The translations under genes and the position numbers were made by a program. The notes beneath the pieces were generated by a model. That model did no database searches. It saw only the letters and a program-made list of their open reading frames with translations, and was not told where the DNA came from. 64,000 nucleotides of DNA, taken from Paenibacillus peoriae (GTDB lineage: Bacteria; Bacillota; Bacilli; Paenibacillales; Paenibacillaceae). The stretch is from contig NZ_CP092831.1 of NCBI RefSeq assembly GCF_022531965.1, positions 1,454,001 through 1,518,000 on the forward strand, written 5' to 3'. Positions 1 to 7,935 of this stretch are shown one piece after another; within the stretch, counting starts at the first letter, position 1; each line of letters begins with the position of its first letter.

Positions 1-240
1 TTCTTTATACATATTGAGGATTTCAATACCCTTGTATTCTTGGATTGTTTCAAAGCGCACATTTGTCATTCCGATTTCTTCGCCTTGGTAAATGTAGGAT
101 GTGCCTTGAAGCGTATGCAATAGGGTCGCCAGCATTTTGCCAGACTCTTTATGATAATTCTTATCGTCTCCAAAACGGGAAAGCATGCGAGGTTGATCAT
201 GATTATTCAGATACAGGCTATTCCAACCCTCTCCATTCAG
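1..240 (-). pseudogene. GH13 alpha-glucosidase fragment (oligo-1,6-glucosidase type), 5' part missing
   Basis: Read on the minus strand from about 240 down to 1, the frame is open and encodes GWNSLYLNNHDQPRMLSRFG, then LLHTLQGTSYIYQGEEIGM and TNVRFETIQEY. The NNHDQPR stretch carries the conserved His-Asp of GH13 region IV, and YQGEEIGM is the usual following motif of oligo-1,6-glucosidases and trehalose-6-phosphate hydrolases. Homology stops abruptly near 240. The sequence further upstream (241 onward) does not encode the expected barrel with the catalytic Asp and Glu, so the gene has lost its N-terminal two thirds. The C-terminal end lies outside the window on the left. The family call is firm; the exact substrate cannot be told. 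The cut is probably a deletion or insertion edge of the decayed island that follows. Confidence 0.8.
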
Positions 241-396
241 TCGAGCTTAAAAAGAATGCTAATGAAAAAAAGTTCTGTTGGGTACACAAGCTGAGCACTT
301 AGCAACGGTCGGTCTAGTAAGAGTTATCTCTGGATATACATATGCAAGAGTGATTCAGGCTACCGAAAATGAGAGAGGGAATCAGTGGTATACTTG

Positions 397-548
397 GACC
401 AGGACAAGATTGCTCAGTGGGCCAAAGGAGAGATTATGGGTCTTACGAAGATTATATGGTCCAAGGGTATTCGGACGGAACATTTAGACCGAAAGACCAT
501 ATGAGTAGACAGGAAGGAGCCATGCTTTCTTTGAAAGAGAAAAAATAA
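397..548 (+). pseudogene. S-layer homology (SLH) domain remnant, frameshifted
   Basis: Two adjoining frames together read like the end of an SLH domain. One frame gives DKIAQWAKGEIMGLTKI (about 403-453) and the next gives MVQGYSDGTFRPKDHMSRQE (456-515), followed by GAM and a stop at 546-548. The GYSDGTFRP...SRQE pattern matches the SLH core (GYPDGTFKP...TRAE), which anchors proteins to secondary cell-wall polysaccharide. A frame change is needed near 455, there is no start codon with a ribosome-binding site, and no upstream SLH repeats can be read. This is therefore a scrap of a surface-protein gene rather than a working one. Confidence 0.6.
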
Positions 549-787
549 TGAAAGAAAATATCAAGCTCAGGCAAATACTGCCCGAGTCATTATCCTGAAT
601 CCATAAACCGTGCATAACCGTGTTAAAATTGATGTATAAGATGATCCTGATGGAAAAAAAACTCAGATCATTTTTACAGAAGAAGGAAAGCGAGAAGTTG
701 AGTACACTTAACGCCTGGAAACAAGTGCAAGACAAGAAAACCAGCTAATGTTTGTCAAGGGGTACCACTAATATTTTAACGAAACTA
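549..787. other. Decayed intergenic stretch, no gene recognised
   Basis: No frame of credible length carries a ribosome-binding site. A short plus-strand run near 630-715 reads DDPDGKKTQIIFTEEGKREV between stops. It looks like coding sequence that has lost its ends, but I cannot assign it. Confidence 0.4.
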
Positions 788-811
788 TACGCCAAGGACA
801 TGGCGTATTTT
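788..811 (+). terminator. Intrinsic terminator
   Basis: Perfect 7-bp stem TACGCCA/TGGCGTA around a 6-nt loop, followed by a T-rich run. It may have ended the lost gene to its left. Confidence 0.55.
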
Positions 812-819
812 TCTATAAA

Positions 820-1059
820 TTGAACGGTATGATCGTCTATAGGTTGAGTACTAAATTCCATATTGTTCAGGAAGTGCGGAGCGCCCGCGCACATTATAGA
901 GCAAATGGTGCATGGGTTGTCACCAATAGCAACTTTACATCACAGGCCTATGAGTTGGCTAAATCCAATAGTGTCAGGCTAATCAGCCGGAATGAATTTG
1001 GTAGAGATGCTAGTACAAACGAAAGAAAAATGTTGTCCTCTAAGAAGACAAGTGCTTAA
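820..1059 (+). pseudogene. C-terminal remnant of an Mrr-type restriction endonuclease
   Basis: The 79-residue frame contains VQEVRSARAHYRANGAWVVT, NSNFTSQAYELAKSN and VRLISRNEF. This follows the second half of the Mrr catalytic domain, where a helix, the 'VVTNS.FT..A.ELA' strand-helix and a closing 'L..R..L' strand come after the active site. The first half, with the catalytic D and (Q/E)xK residues, is absent, because a terminator hairpin lies directly in front (788-811). There is no ribosome-binding site at the first ATG. It is thus a dead fragment of a defence or DNA-cleavage gene. The family assignment is by eye from this motif only. Confidence 0.6.
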
Positions 1060-1526
1060 TTCAATAACGATGCTGCCTATTGTAGAATTATTACCTTATA
1101 AAGAAAATGATTTTGAATATTATTGAAGTGATCCCACGCGAAATTGAGGAATGATTCAACTGTTGAATGAAAGGGGGAATGATCCTTAGCGAATTGGCTC
1201 GAGTGCTATTATTTATAACAGAATCTGAATTATTGCCTTAGTAACATACTGAAGAAATTTTACTAATAAGAGTCTAATAGAAAATGTAGGTTGTAACGAG
1301 AAAGATCAGCACTGATCTTTTTGTTTCGTTTGCTGTAGGGAGAAACTCTTTGTTGTAAAAGATCCTTATAGGTGATCCTCACAAATAACCGTGGGTAGTA
1401 GTACATAAGGTTTGTTGATTGTTTTCTTAGTTGAATTAGAATCGATTTGCTGCAATTCATGTTCCCATTGACTTATATACTCTAGAATAGAAATAAATCT
1501 TTTACTTTGAAGGGAGACCGAAACAT
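1060..1526. other. Intergenic region in front of the unknown gene
   Basis: About 470 bp with no credible coding frame. It contains one terminator hairpin (1301-1324) and an AT-rich stretch (1460-1510) that probably holds the promoter of the following gene. I could not pick a well-spaced -35/-10 pair. Confidence 0.4.
1301..1324 (+). terminator. Intrinsic terminator
   Basis: Stem AAAGATCAG / CTGATCTTT with a minimal loop, followed by TTG and a T-rich run. Its upstream gene is no longer recognisable. Confidence 0.5.
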
Positions 1527-2654
1527 ATGAGGGGTTTGTACTATCATCCTAATCGGATCAAATATAATGGTTCACCAGTGTTAATAGACTCAGGAAAACA
1601 CGATGCCATATCATTGTTTGTAAAGTTAATAGAACAAATGGCACCAGATGTACTGGAACAATTAGAACATGGCGTTTATGAAAGCTATACACAAGCTTTT
1701 CAATGGTATGCAAGTCAAAAGGAACTGACTCCCAATGAAGAGCCGTCAAATTGGAAACTAATAAAAGCAGCCCGCACAGATTACTTTCCTGAATATATGA
1801 AATTAAAAGAGAGTCTATACGGCTGGGCTACTAAGTACCACTTAACAGGAGATGGAGACTTGTACCTAAATTTGGCTCTATGGGGGATTGCTAACTATTA
1901 TGATGACCGGAAAGAGGAATCAAGAAAAGAAAGACAGCTGAATATAAAAAAGCACGCTGAAGATCTTGAAGTCGGTCCGGAGGCTCTTCGCGCAATGTCA
2001 ATTTACAAATGCTCTTGGCCGTATGAGGAACAGTTATCATTATCAGAGTATCTCTACTTTGAGGACGAACACGACGATATTGAATTAAGTAGAAGTGTCG
2101 GTAAACAAGAAAAAATATATCATTCATTTTTTTCGAGATATTTCCCTTTCGTGTTTTCCCCAGAAGATATATTCTGTTTGTCTGGAAACGATAAACCGAA
2201 TATCCATGCTTTTGAAATGCTTAGAATGTTTGACGAAAGTAAGAGCAATATTATTGAAGCTAAAATCATGGATTCGTCTAAAACTAACTCACTTACACAA
2301 CCATGGGAGGGCGGGAAGGGTTGGGATCCGCGGAAAGAAACCTGGAAAGAGTTCGAGAGACTCATAGACACATATTATGAACAATATAAAAATCTATATC
2401 GTGAACGAACAGAGCAATTCCTTCAAGAACGAGGATATGTAAAAGATAAAGAGAAGAGAAATTTAGAACATTTTAAATGGCTCGTAGATTATCAAATTAA
2501 AGGATGGACTCTAAAAGAAATTGCTGATCACTATAGTAAGGTTAGATCTGAGATAATCAACGAGGATACTATTTTCCATGGAATTAAAAATACAGCCAAC
2601 TTGGTTCTTGTTCATCTAAGATCCTCAAAAAACAAACAAGACACTTGGATTTAA
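1527..2654 (+). CDS. Hypothetical protein, 375 aa
   Basis: I do not recognise this protein. It starts at ATG 1527 behind GAAGGGAGA, a good ribosome-binding site, and runs 375 codons without interruption. That sets it apart from the broken genes on both sides. It is rich in aromatic and charged residues, lacks a signal peptide or membrane segment, and is probably cytosolic. Near the C-terminus, about residues 320-365, the segment GWTLKEIADHY followed about 17 residues later by TIFHGIKNTAN has the spacing of a helix-turn-helix, so DNA binding is possible. It stands alone, with a terminator upstream and a decayed secreted-protein gene downstream. Being intact inside a decayed island suggests recent arrival or selection. 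Function is unknown. Confidence 0.6.
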   Translation: MRGLYYHPNRIKYNGSPVLIDSGKHDAISLFVKLIEQMAPDVLEQLEHGVYESYTQAFQWYASQKELTPNEEPSNWKLIKAARTDYFPEYMKLKESLYGWATKYHLTGDGDLYLNLALWGIANYYDDRKEESRKERQLNIKKHAEDLEVGPEALRAMSIYKCSWPYEEQLSLSEYLYFEDEHDDIELSRSVGKQEKIYHSFFSRYFPFVFSPEDIFCLSGNDKPNIHAFEMLRMFDESKSNIIEAKIMDSSKTNSLTQPWEGGKGWDPRKETWKEFERLIDTYYEQYKNLYRERTEQFLQERGYVKDKEKRNLEHFKWLVDYQIKGWTLKEIADHYSKVRSEIINEDTIFHGIKNTANLVLVHLRSSKNKQDTWI

Positions 2655-2707
2655 CAATTTCAATGATGGCTGGCATTACCACCTAGTAATACAAAGAGGA
2701 ATAATAT

Positions 2708-3030
2708 ATGAAAAAGAAATTATTCTTTGTATCAGCCTTATCTATTAGTTGTTGGGAGCTGTTGTGCTGTTGTCGTGCCGAGTGCGATCTTTGCAAGTGT
2801 AACTGATTCTGCCAATATATCCGCTACTGCGACCCAAGATGTTGGTACAACAAATAACTTCTCAAAAATCCAGAAACGTTTTTAATGACACATCCAACAA
2901 ACAAGATCCAGTAACAAACTGAAGATCGTAAGAGGCGGAAAGGAGGAAGCAAAAGCGAATTATCAAAAATTCAAGAAACAAGGCCTAATCGATGGTCTTA
3001 GCTGGTTGACTGGAGATAAAGCAGAATAGT
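2708..3030 (+). pseudogene. Broken small secreted-protein gene
   Basis: The start ATG 2708 has an AGAGGAATA ribosome-binding site and encodes MKKKLFFVSALSIS, the front of a signal peptide. The reading frame then has to shift by one base near 2750 to continue as VVGSCCAVVVPSAIFASVTD, which completes the hydrophobic core and an A-F-A-S type cleavage site. A second interruption follows at the TAA near 2885, and a third segment (about 2938-3030) reads ANYQKFKKQGLIDGLSWLTG before a stop. At least two frame changes make it a pseudogene. The mature protein is not recognised. Confidence 0.5.
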
Positions 3031-3361
3031 CAAAATGGAACCATATGTATTAAGGTTAATTTATCACACTTCCAAAAACTTCAAAGTAGTAGAACTTGCC
3101 CTGGGATTTTCTGGGGCTCTTTTTGGTTGTCCTTCCTTACAAAAGCTGCCTCCTTTAAATTTGGACCTTTGCATTTTTTCATGTTTAGGATACCCGGTAT
3201 CATTTTTTACAATAAGATCAGAGAATGGATCTGGTCGATACTATGAGCTGAAGAAGAACCTATGAAGTATGTGTTTATGGAAAACATCCATTTTTGTTAC
3301 ATAACAAAATCAATTTAGAACATAATATGCTTGCACAAAAATAATCCTTAGAGGTGATTTA
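3031..3361. other. Intergenic stretch, no gene recognised
   Basis: An open frame at 3035-3265 (76 codons) has no ribosome-binding site and no recognisable motif. I treat it as non-coding or as decayed sequence. Confidence 0.35.
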
Positions 3362-3457
3362 ATGAACAATTCAGAAAAACAATTTCAGATAAAATCCTAT
3401 TCTAGCACAGAATCTCAGAGGGTATTAGAATATTGGACGCTAGAAAGAATAACATGA
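3362..3457 (+). pseudogene. 31-codon N-terminal fragment of a lost gene
   Basis: ATG 3362 sits 7 nt behind GAGGTG and opens a frame (MNNSEKQFQIKSYSSTESQR ... YWTLERIT) that stops at 3455-3457. The 'S..SQRVLEYWT.ER' pattern resembles the propeptide start of some secreted trypsin-like or glutamyl endopeptidases of Bacillales, but it is too short to be sure. No continuation was found in the other frames downstream. Confidence 0.3.
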
Positions 3458-3664
3458 ATGAATATAGGCAAATGAAATTTTCTGAACAGGGAACAAACCA
3501 TGTTATAAAATAAGAGTTAAGTTCAGAAACGTTTATCGGCGAGAATCAATCCAGTTTTTTCACTTCATTACGCTCTAAAATGAAAGCGTTGACATGTATT
3601 TCAACCCACTATATACTTAGCTTAATTAAATGAATAGCACTAGGATTGTTACTGTTACGCAGGC
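3458..3664. other. Non-coding stretch
   Basis: AT-rich, with no coding frame or clear motif. It leads into the long hairpin at 3665-3731. Confidence 0.3.
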
Positions 3665-3731
3665 AAAACCTAAGGAACAAAATGTTAAGATCCAAGGATC
3701 TTATGTATTTTGTTATACTTAGGTTTTTTTG
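3665..3731 (+). terminator. Long intrinsic terminator / inverted repeat
   Basis: The arms AAACCTAAG/CTTAGGTTT, an inner AACAAAAT/ATTTTGTT pair and an apical TAAGATCC/GGATCTTA nest into one long, slightly bulged stem that ends in seven Ts. It is unusually long for a terminator. It closes the decayed island and isolates the AraC gene. Confidence 0.6.
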
Positions 3732-3828
3732 TTTATAGAGAGAGGGAGGTTAAATACAAGTGGTTTCGGCACTCTGCTGAAGCCATTTTCTTCTATTTAT
3801 GAGGTCACATCTGAGAGGAGCGATAAAC

Positions 3829-4710
3829 TTGGAATACAAATATGAGCTGGTCCAGGCAGACAATCATTTTCCGTTAAAAATTATAGTTCATTCCTCCAAT
3901 GAACCAGCATACATACCTGGGCATTGGCACGATAGCATCGAAATATCCTATGTACTTTCAGGAAGAATTGACCATATCTATATTGATGGTGCGAGCTATA
4001 GCTCCAAAGAAGGAGATATTGTGCTCATTAATTCGAATGCTATTCATTCCTTTTCTGTGGCTAAGGGAAAAGGAAGAGAGGCCATAACCGTTCTGATTCC
4101 TTCTGAATTTATTAGAGCAAATGTCAACGGCAGTAACCCCATTTCATTTGACTGTATATCCATTTTCGAAACTAACGAGCAGAGATTACAGCATTTTGCG
4201 GAGCTGCGTGATTTGCTAAACACCTTATTTGTGGCTTATCTCAATCAGCATAATGACTCTTTAGCACATATCCATTTAACATCGCTATCTTATAAACTGG
4301 TGTATCTGTTATTAATGCATTTTAAAATGGACAATGAATCTATCCCCGGCTTTAACTCTGATAAATATTTGGAGCGGCTGACGCTGATAACCAATTATAT
4401 CAAAGAGAATTACGATCAAAGCTTATCCCTGGATTCCATAGCCCAGGTTTTTGGACTATCTCCCGAATATTTGTCCCGTTTTTTTGTGAAGCATGTAGGG
4501 ATGACTCTATTTCAATATATCAATGCCATCCGTCTGGAGAGATCTTATCGTGTTCTTATGAATACGGATCATTCCATCATACAAATTGCGTTGGAGCACG
4601 GTTTTCCGAACGAGAAGTCTTTTGCCAGGGTATTTAAGAAGGTTTTCCAGGCAACACCGCATCAATATCGAAAAGAGAACAAGAGGTATTCTGGAGCAAG
4701 GAGTCAGTAA
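3829..4710 (+). CDS. AraC family transcriptional regulator with N-terminal cupin domain
   Basis: DNA-binding regulator of about 293 residues. The N-terminal part (HWHDSIEISYVLSGRIDHIY, then EGDIVLINSNAIHSF) is the AraC-type cupin that binds a small ligand. The C-terminal 100 residues carry two helix-turn-helices (SLDSIAQVFGLSPEYLSRFF and SIIQIALEHGFPNEKSFARV) and the closing 'F.ATPHQYR' motif of the family. I prefer the TTG at 3829, 8 nt behind GAGAGGAG, over the ATG at 3799, which has no ribosome-binding site. The secreted esterase starts 101 bp downstream in the same direction and is its likeliest target. The ligand is unknown, though the architecture is typical of carbohydrate-utilisation regulators. 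Confidence 0.85.
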   Translation: MEYKYELVQADNHFPLKIIVHSSNEPAYIPGHWHDSIEISYVLSGRIDHIYIDGASYSSKEGDIVLINSNAIHSFSVAKGKGREAITVLIPSEFIRANVNGSNPISFDCISIFETNEQRLQHFAELRDLLNTLFVAYLNQHNDSLAHIHLTSLSYKLVYLLLMHFKMDNESIPGFNSDKYLERLTLITNYIKENYDQSLSLDSIAQVFGLSPEYLSRFFVKHVGMTLFQYINAIRLERSYRVLMNTDHSIIQIALEHGFPNEKSFARVFKKVFQATPHQYRKENKRYSGARSQ

Positions 4711-4772
4711 TTGACCTGAATTAGGCTAATAAAAGACAGGATGCAAATTAAAAAGATTATTAAAATAAACAA

Positions 4773-4786
4773 TGTAAGCGTTCTAT
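4773..4786 (+). promoter_or_regulatory. Candidate catabolite-responsive element (cre)
   Basis: TGTAAGCGTTCTAT agrees with 12 of 14 positions of the CcpA box TGWAANCGNTNWCA. It lies 26 bp upstream of the esterase start, where it could repress transcription in the presence of preferred sugars. Confidence 0.35.
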
Positions 4787-4811
4787 TAATGGATCTGGGA
4801 GGTAAGACATC

Positions 4812-6140
4812 ATGTTTAAACGGTTTCAAAAGGCTGCTAAGACAACTATGTTACTCACTTTAGCTATCGGTACGACTCTTGTTTTCAGCTCCGGTGCATG
4901 GGCCAAGGATGTAAAGATACAGCCCACCTCATACCGGACGGTTGCGGAAGTTAAGGATTGGGGAGCAGCCATTACGAAGATCATTGTTAACCTGGGTAAG
5001 CCAGTCCCTAAAGATGCGATAACTAAGGATACATTTAAGGTGCATGTGGGAAGGAGCGACAATCGGTTGTTAAATCCCTTTATTGAAAATGGCAACCGGA
5101 AAGTCACCAAGGCCTATGTATCGGACAAAAGTGGCAATCCTGTAAATAAAACCGGAAGCTATGTTGTATTGGAAATGGAAATCGGTCCGACATTAACACT
5201 AAGCTCCGCTATTCATTATGATGCGGCAGGCTCCGGGTTTAATGCATGGAATGATAACAAATACACGATCACGCAGCAAAAAACTATTAAAACCAAATCC
5301 GGAACGATTTCCGATTTGAAGATTGATACTTCCGCAGGACAGATACGGAAGTTGGTTGATCAATTTGCGACCGGTAAATCTACTTTTGATGGAGTTACTT
5401 TAACCTACGCAGACTATGCACCGGCAAAAGACAAAGTGAAAAACCCTTTGGTGATCTGGCTGCATGGTATGGGTGAGGGAGGTACCGATCCAACGATTCC
5501 GATTGCCGGAAATAAAGCAGCAAATTTTGCCTCTAAGGATATCCAATCCTATTTTGGCGGGGCTTATGTGTTGGCACCTCAGACCCCAACCTACTGGATG
5601 GATGGCTTTACAAGCTTTGGGGACGGAACCTCCAAGTATGAGCAAGCATTGATGTCCTTAATTAAGGATTACGTGGCCCAAAACAAAGACATTGATACAG
5701 ATCGAATCTACATTGGTGGAGACTCCAACGGTGGTTACATGACTATGCTGATGATCCGTGACTATAAAGATTATTTTGCAGCAGCTGTGGTTGCATGTGA
5801 AGCCTTGAAGGATAGTCTTATAACCGATGAACAGATTAACGAAATGAAGGACCTGCCGATCTGGTTTGTGGCTGCCAAAACCGACACCGTGGTTCCGCCC
5901 AACGATTATACGGTTCCGACTTACAACCGTTTAGTGAATGCTGGAGCAAAGGATGTTCATATGTCGTTATTTGATAACGTAGTGGATACCTCTGGTTTGT
6001 ACAAGAAGAGCGACCAAACACCGTATGAATACAACGGCCATTGGTCTTGGATTTACGTATATAACAACGAAGTATCGAAGGTGATTAACGGAAAGAAAAC
6101 AACGATGATGCAATGGCTTGCCTCCAAAACATTGGACTGA
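4812..6140 (+). CDS. Secreted alpha/beta-hydrolase esterase with N-terminal Ig-like domain
   Basis: A 442-residue exported hydrolase. The signal peptide covers residues 1-31 (basic MFKRFQK, hydrophobic core, AWA cleavage). Residues about 35-165 form a beta-rich domain like the Ig-like domain of EstA-type esterases. The rest is an alpha/beta-hydrolase, with oxyanion strand VIWLHGMGEGG, nucleophile motif GGDSNGG (Ser305), likely acid Asp358 in AAKTDTVVPP and likely His410 in YNGHWSW. This fits the carboxylesterase/prolyl-oligopeptidase-like group that acts on acyl esters outside the cell. The ribosome-binding site GGGAGGT is well placed. A bidirectional terminator follows at 6316. Substrate is not known; the AraC gene upstream and the possible cre box suggest plant-polymer or sugar-linked regulation. 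Confidence 0.85.
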   Translation: MFKRFQKAAKTTMLLTLAIGTTLVFSSGAWAKDVKIQPTSYRTVAEVKDWGAAITKIIVNLGKPVPKDAITKDTFKVHVGRSDNRLLNPFIENGNRKVTKAYVSDKSGNPVNKTGSYVVLEMEIGPTLTLSSAIHYDAAGSGFNAWNDNKYTITQQKTIKTKSGTISDLKIDTSAGQIRKLVDQFATGKSTFDGVTLTYADYAPAKDKVKNPLVIWLHGMGEGGTDPTIPIAGNKAANFASKDIQSYFGGAYVLAPQTPTYWMDGFTSFGDGTSKYEQALMSLIKDYVAQNKDIDTDRIYIGGDSNGGYMTMLMIRDYKDYFAAAVVACEALKDSLITDEQINEMKDLPIWFVAAKTDTVVPPNDYTVPTYNRLVNAGAKDVHMSLFDNVVDTSGLYKKSDQTPYEYNGHWSWIYVYNNEVSKVINGKKTTMMQWLASKTLD

Positions 6141-6315
6141 AAGATAGCATGAACCAAAGCGTTGAGCTTGGACGTAGCAGTAATAGTAAACACAACTTCG
6201 CTTAACGCACATACATTTCCCAGACGAAAACTCAAGGAATCAGTATGACAGACTGTACTTGAGCAGCTCGGCAAAAGAATGATACACATAGCTAAATGCT
6301 AACATTCAAATAGAA

Positions 6316-6357
6316 AAGGGCTTCCCATAAGTTTGATAAACTTATGAGAAGCCTTTC
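6316..6357. terminator. Bidirectional intrinsic terminator
   Basis: The arms AGGGCTTCCCATAAGTTT and AAACTTATGAGAAGCCTTT close over a 3-nt loop, with T-runs on both strands. It is shared by the esterase (plus) and the flippase gene (minus). Confidence 0.8.
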
Positions 6358-7860
6358 CTACTCTTTGAAAACGCTTTTTAATCGAACCTTTAAATACAAA
6401 GCACACCAGAAGCAGTAATGGATTACCTCCACAATTATATGAGCCGTCTCTGGCCATTCCAATGAGGATAACGTCTTGGAACACAACATGCCCACTATAA
6501 GAATGGCTTCAAAAACTAAAATATCTACTAACAGCATAATGGCTAAACAGGATTTGGCACGTTGAAAGAGTTGAAGGACTTTGAAATTCCAACCTGTTGC
6601 GATCAACTCCAGCGTTATGATCCCCAGGGACATGCCGGTATACCCGAAATCGGGAATGGCAACCAAGGAGTAAAGAATGATGAAATTGGCAAGTACACCT
6701 GTGCAAAGGCCGATAAAGGGAGTTTTCTTCCGATTTTGTGCCCATAAGACGCTAGTTGTGATTTCCCGCCATCCAACGAGTAATGGTAGCATAGCCAACG
6801 ATTTAATAGGAATTTCGGCATTTTGTATATCAAAAACAAGTAGGGAGATATCTGGGGCATATTTAAAAATGAAAAAACCTGAGGCTAATCCCCAGACCCA
6901 CGCTACCTCAATAGCGGCATAGCCTTTTTTATAGAATGAGTTGTACTTCTTATTTTGCCAGTCTGCTGTTATTTTCATAGTGAGCGTATGGGTTAACGCG
7001 CCTGTAATCACAGTAGGCATATAAGCGACAACAAGGGCGATGCCAGTAACAATACCGAACATCTCCGCTGCCTCTTTAGAAGAAACCCCGGCAACTTGTA
7101 ACCGTTGGGGAATAATGATCGCATCCATAAAATCAGACGTAGGTATGAGCAAACGTGTAAGCGCAATAGCAAAGGAAGCTTGTACTACTAAAGGTAAATC
7201 TGTTCGAATTGATGGAGGGGATAAAGCTACAGAAGGGCGGTTATACATAAAAAAAGCAATAAGCACAGCAAAGGATAACAACGCGCCTGTAAAAGTTCCA
7301 AGTACCGCTCCACCAACAGCAAACTCGATGCCGGATTGGATAAATAATGGCACTAGCAACATCAAAGTACCGATCCGGGCAGTTTGCTCTATGATTTCCG
7401 AAATGGCGATCGCAGTGTACTTTTCAAGACCTTGCAAATATCCACGCAGCAGACTTAACAAGGGAACGGTCAGTATAGCTGGGGCTAGGCATCGAATCAC
7501 AAAATTGATCTGCGGATAGCCGAGTAATTTAGCAAGGGGCGTTGAAAACCAATAGGTCAATAAACTGCATGCCAATCCCGTTAGAATTATGGGTATTGAA
7601 AAAATTTTGAACAACCGCCAGCCTTTTGCCGTATGTTTAGCTGTAAACATAGCCAACGCTGTTGGCAATCCCCCGGAAATAATCATCAATACTAAGCTGT
7701 AGAAGGAATAGACTAACTGGTAAAGGCCCATTCCTTCAGCTCCAACTAGCCGTATCATAAATACTTTTCCGATTAGACCTATGGCTTTCACGACGATCAT
7801 CGCATTAGCTCTCACCATAGTTTGTTTTAATAAAAGAGGTAATTTCAAATCGTTTTTCAC
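6358..7860 (-). CDS. SpoVB/YkvU-type polysaccharide flippase (MOP superfamily)
   Basis: A 500-residue integral membrane protein with about 14 hydrophobic segments, belonging to the polysaccharide-transporter branch of the MOP exporters. The start MVRANAMIVVKAIGLIGKVF and the LVGAEGMGLYQLVYSFYSLV stretch are typical of SpoVB/YkvU proteins of spore formers. SpoVB acts in spore-cortex synthesis as a likely lipid-linked precursor flippase, and YkvU is its forespore paralogue. Standing alone rather than next to secDF or yrbF, it may be a YkvU-like copy. There is no clear ribosome-binding site consensus in front of ATG 7860, so the start is less certain. A shared terminator begins directly after the stop codon. 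Confidence 0.85.
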   Translation of the reverse strand: MKNDLKLPLLLKQTMVRANAMIVVKAIGLIGKVFMIRLVGAEGMGLYQLVYSFYSLVLMIISGGLPTALAMFTAKHTAKGWRLFKIFSIPIILTGLACSLLTYWFSTPLAKLLGYPQINFVIRCLAPAILTVPLLSLLRGYLQGLEKYTAIAISEIIEQTARIGTLMLLVPLFIQSGIEFAVGGAVLGTFTGALLSFAVLIAFFMYNRPSVALSPPSIRTDLPLVVQASFAIALTRLLIPTSDFMDAIIIPQRLQVAGVSSKEAAEMFGIVTGIALVVAYMPTVITGALTHTLTMKITADWQNKKYNSFYKKGYAAIEVAWVWGLASGFFIFKYAPDISLLVFDIQNAEIPIKSLAMLPLLVGWREITTSVLWAQNRKKTPFIGLCTGVLANFIILYSLVAIPDFGYTGMSLGIITLELIATGWNFKVLQLFQRAKSCLAIMLLVDILVFEAILIVGMLCSKTLSSLEWPETAHIIVEVIHYCFWCALYLKVRLKSVFKE

Positions 7861-7935
7861 CCCATTAGAAGCTGTCCATTCTATTTCTATGACAGTACTC
7901 TTTGGGATATGAGCAAGTGTTGCGATTCAAGATGC

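Noticed and set aside
484..735. 83-codon minus-strand frame
   Set aside because: No ribosome-binding site or recognisable protein; it lies opposite the decayed SLH region.
3035..3265. 76-codon frame
   Set aside because: No ribosome-binding site, odd composition, no motif.
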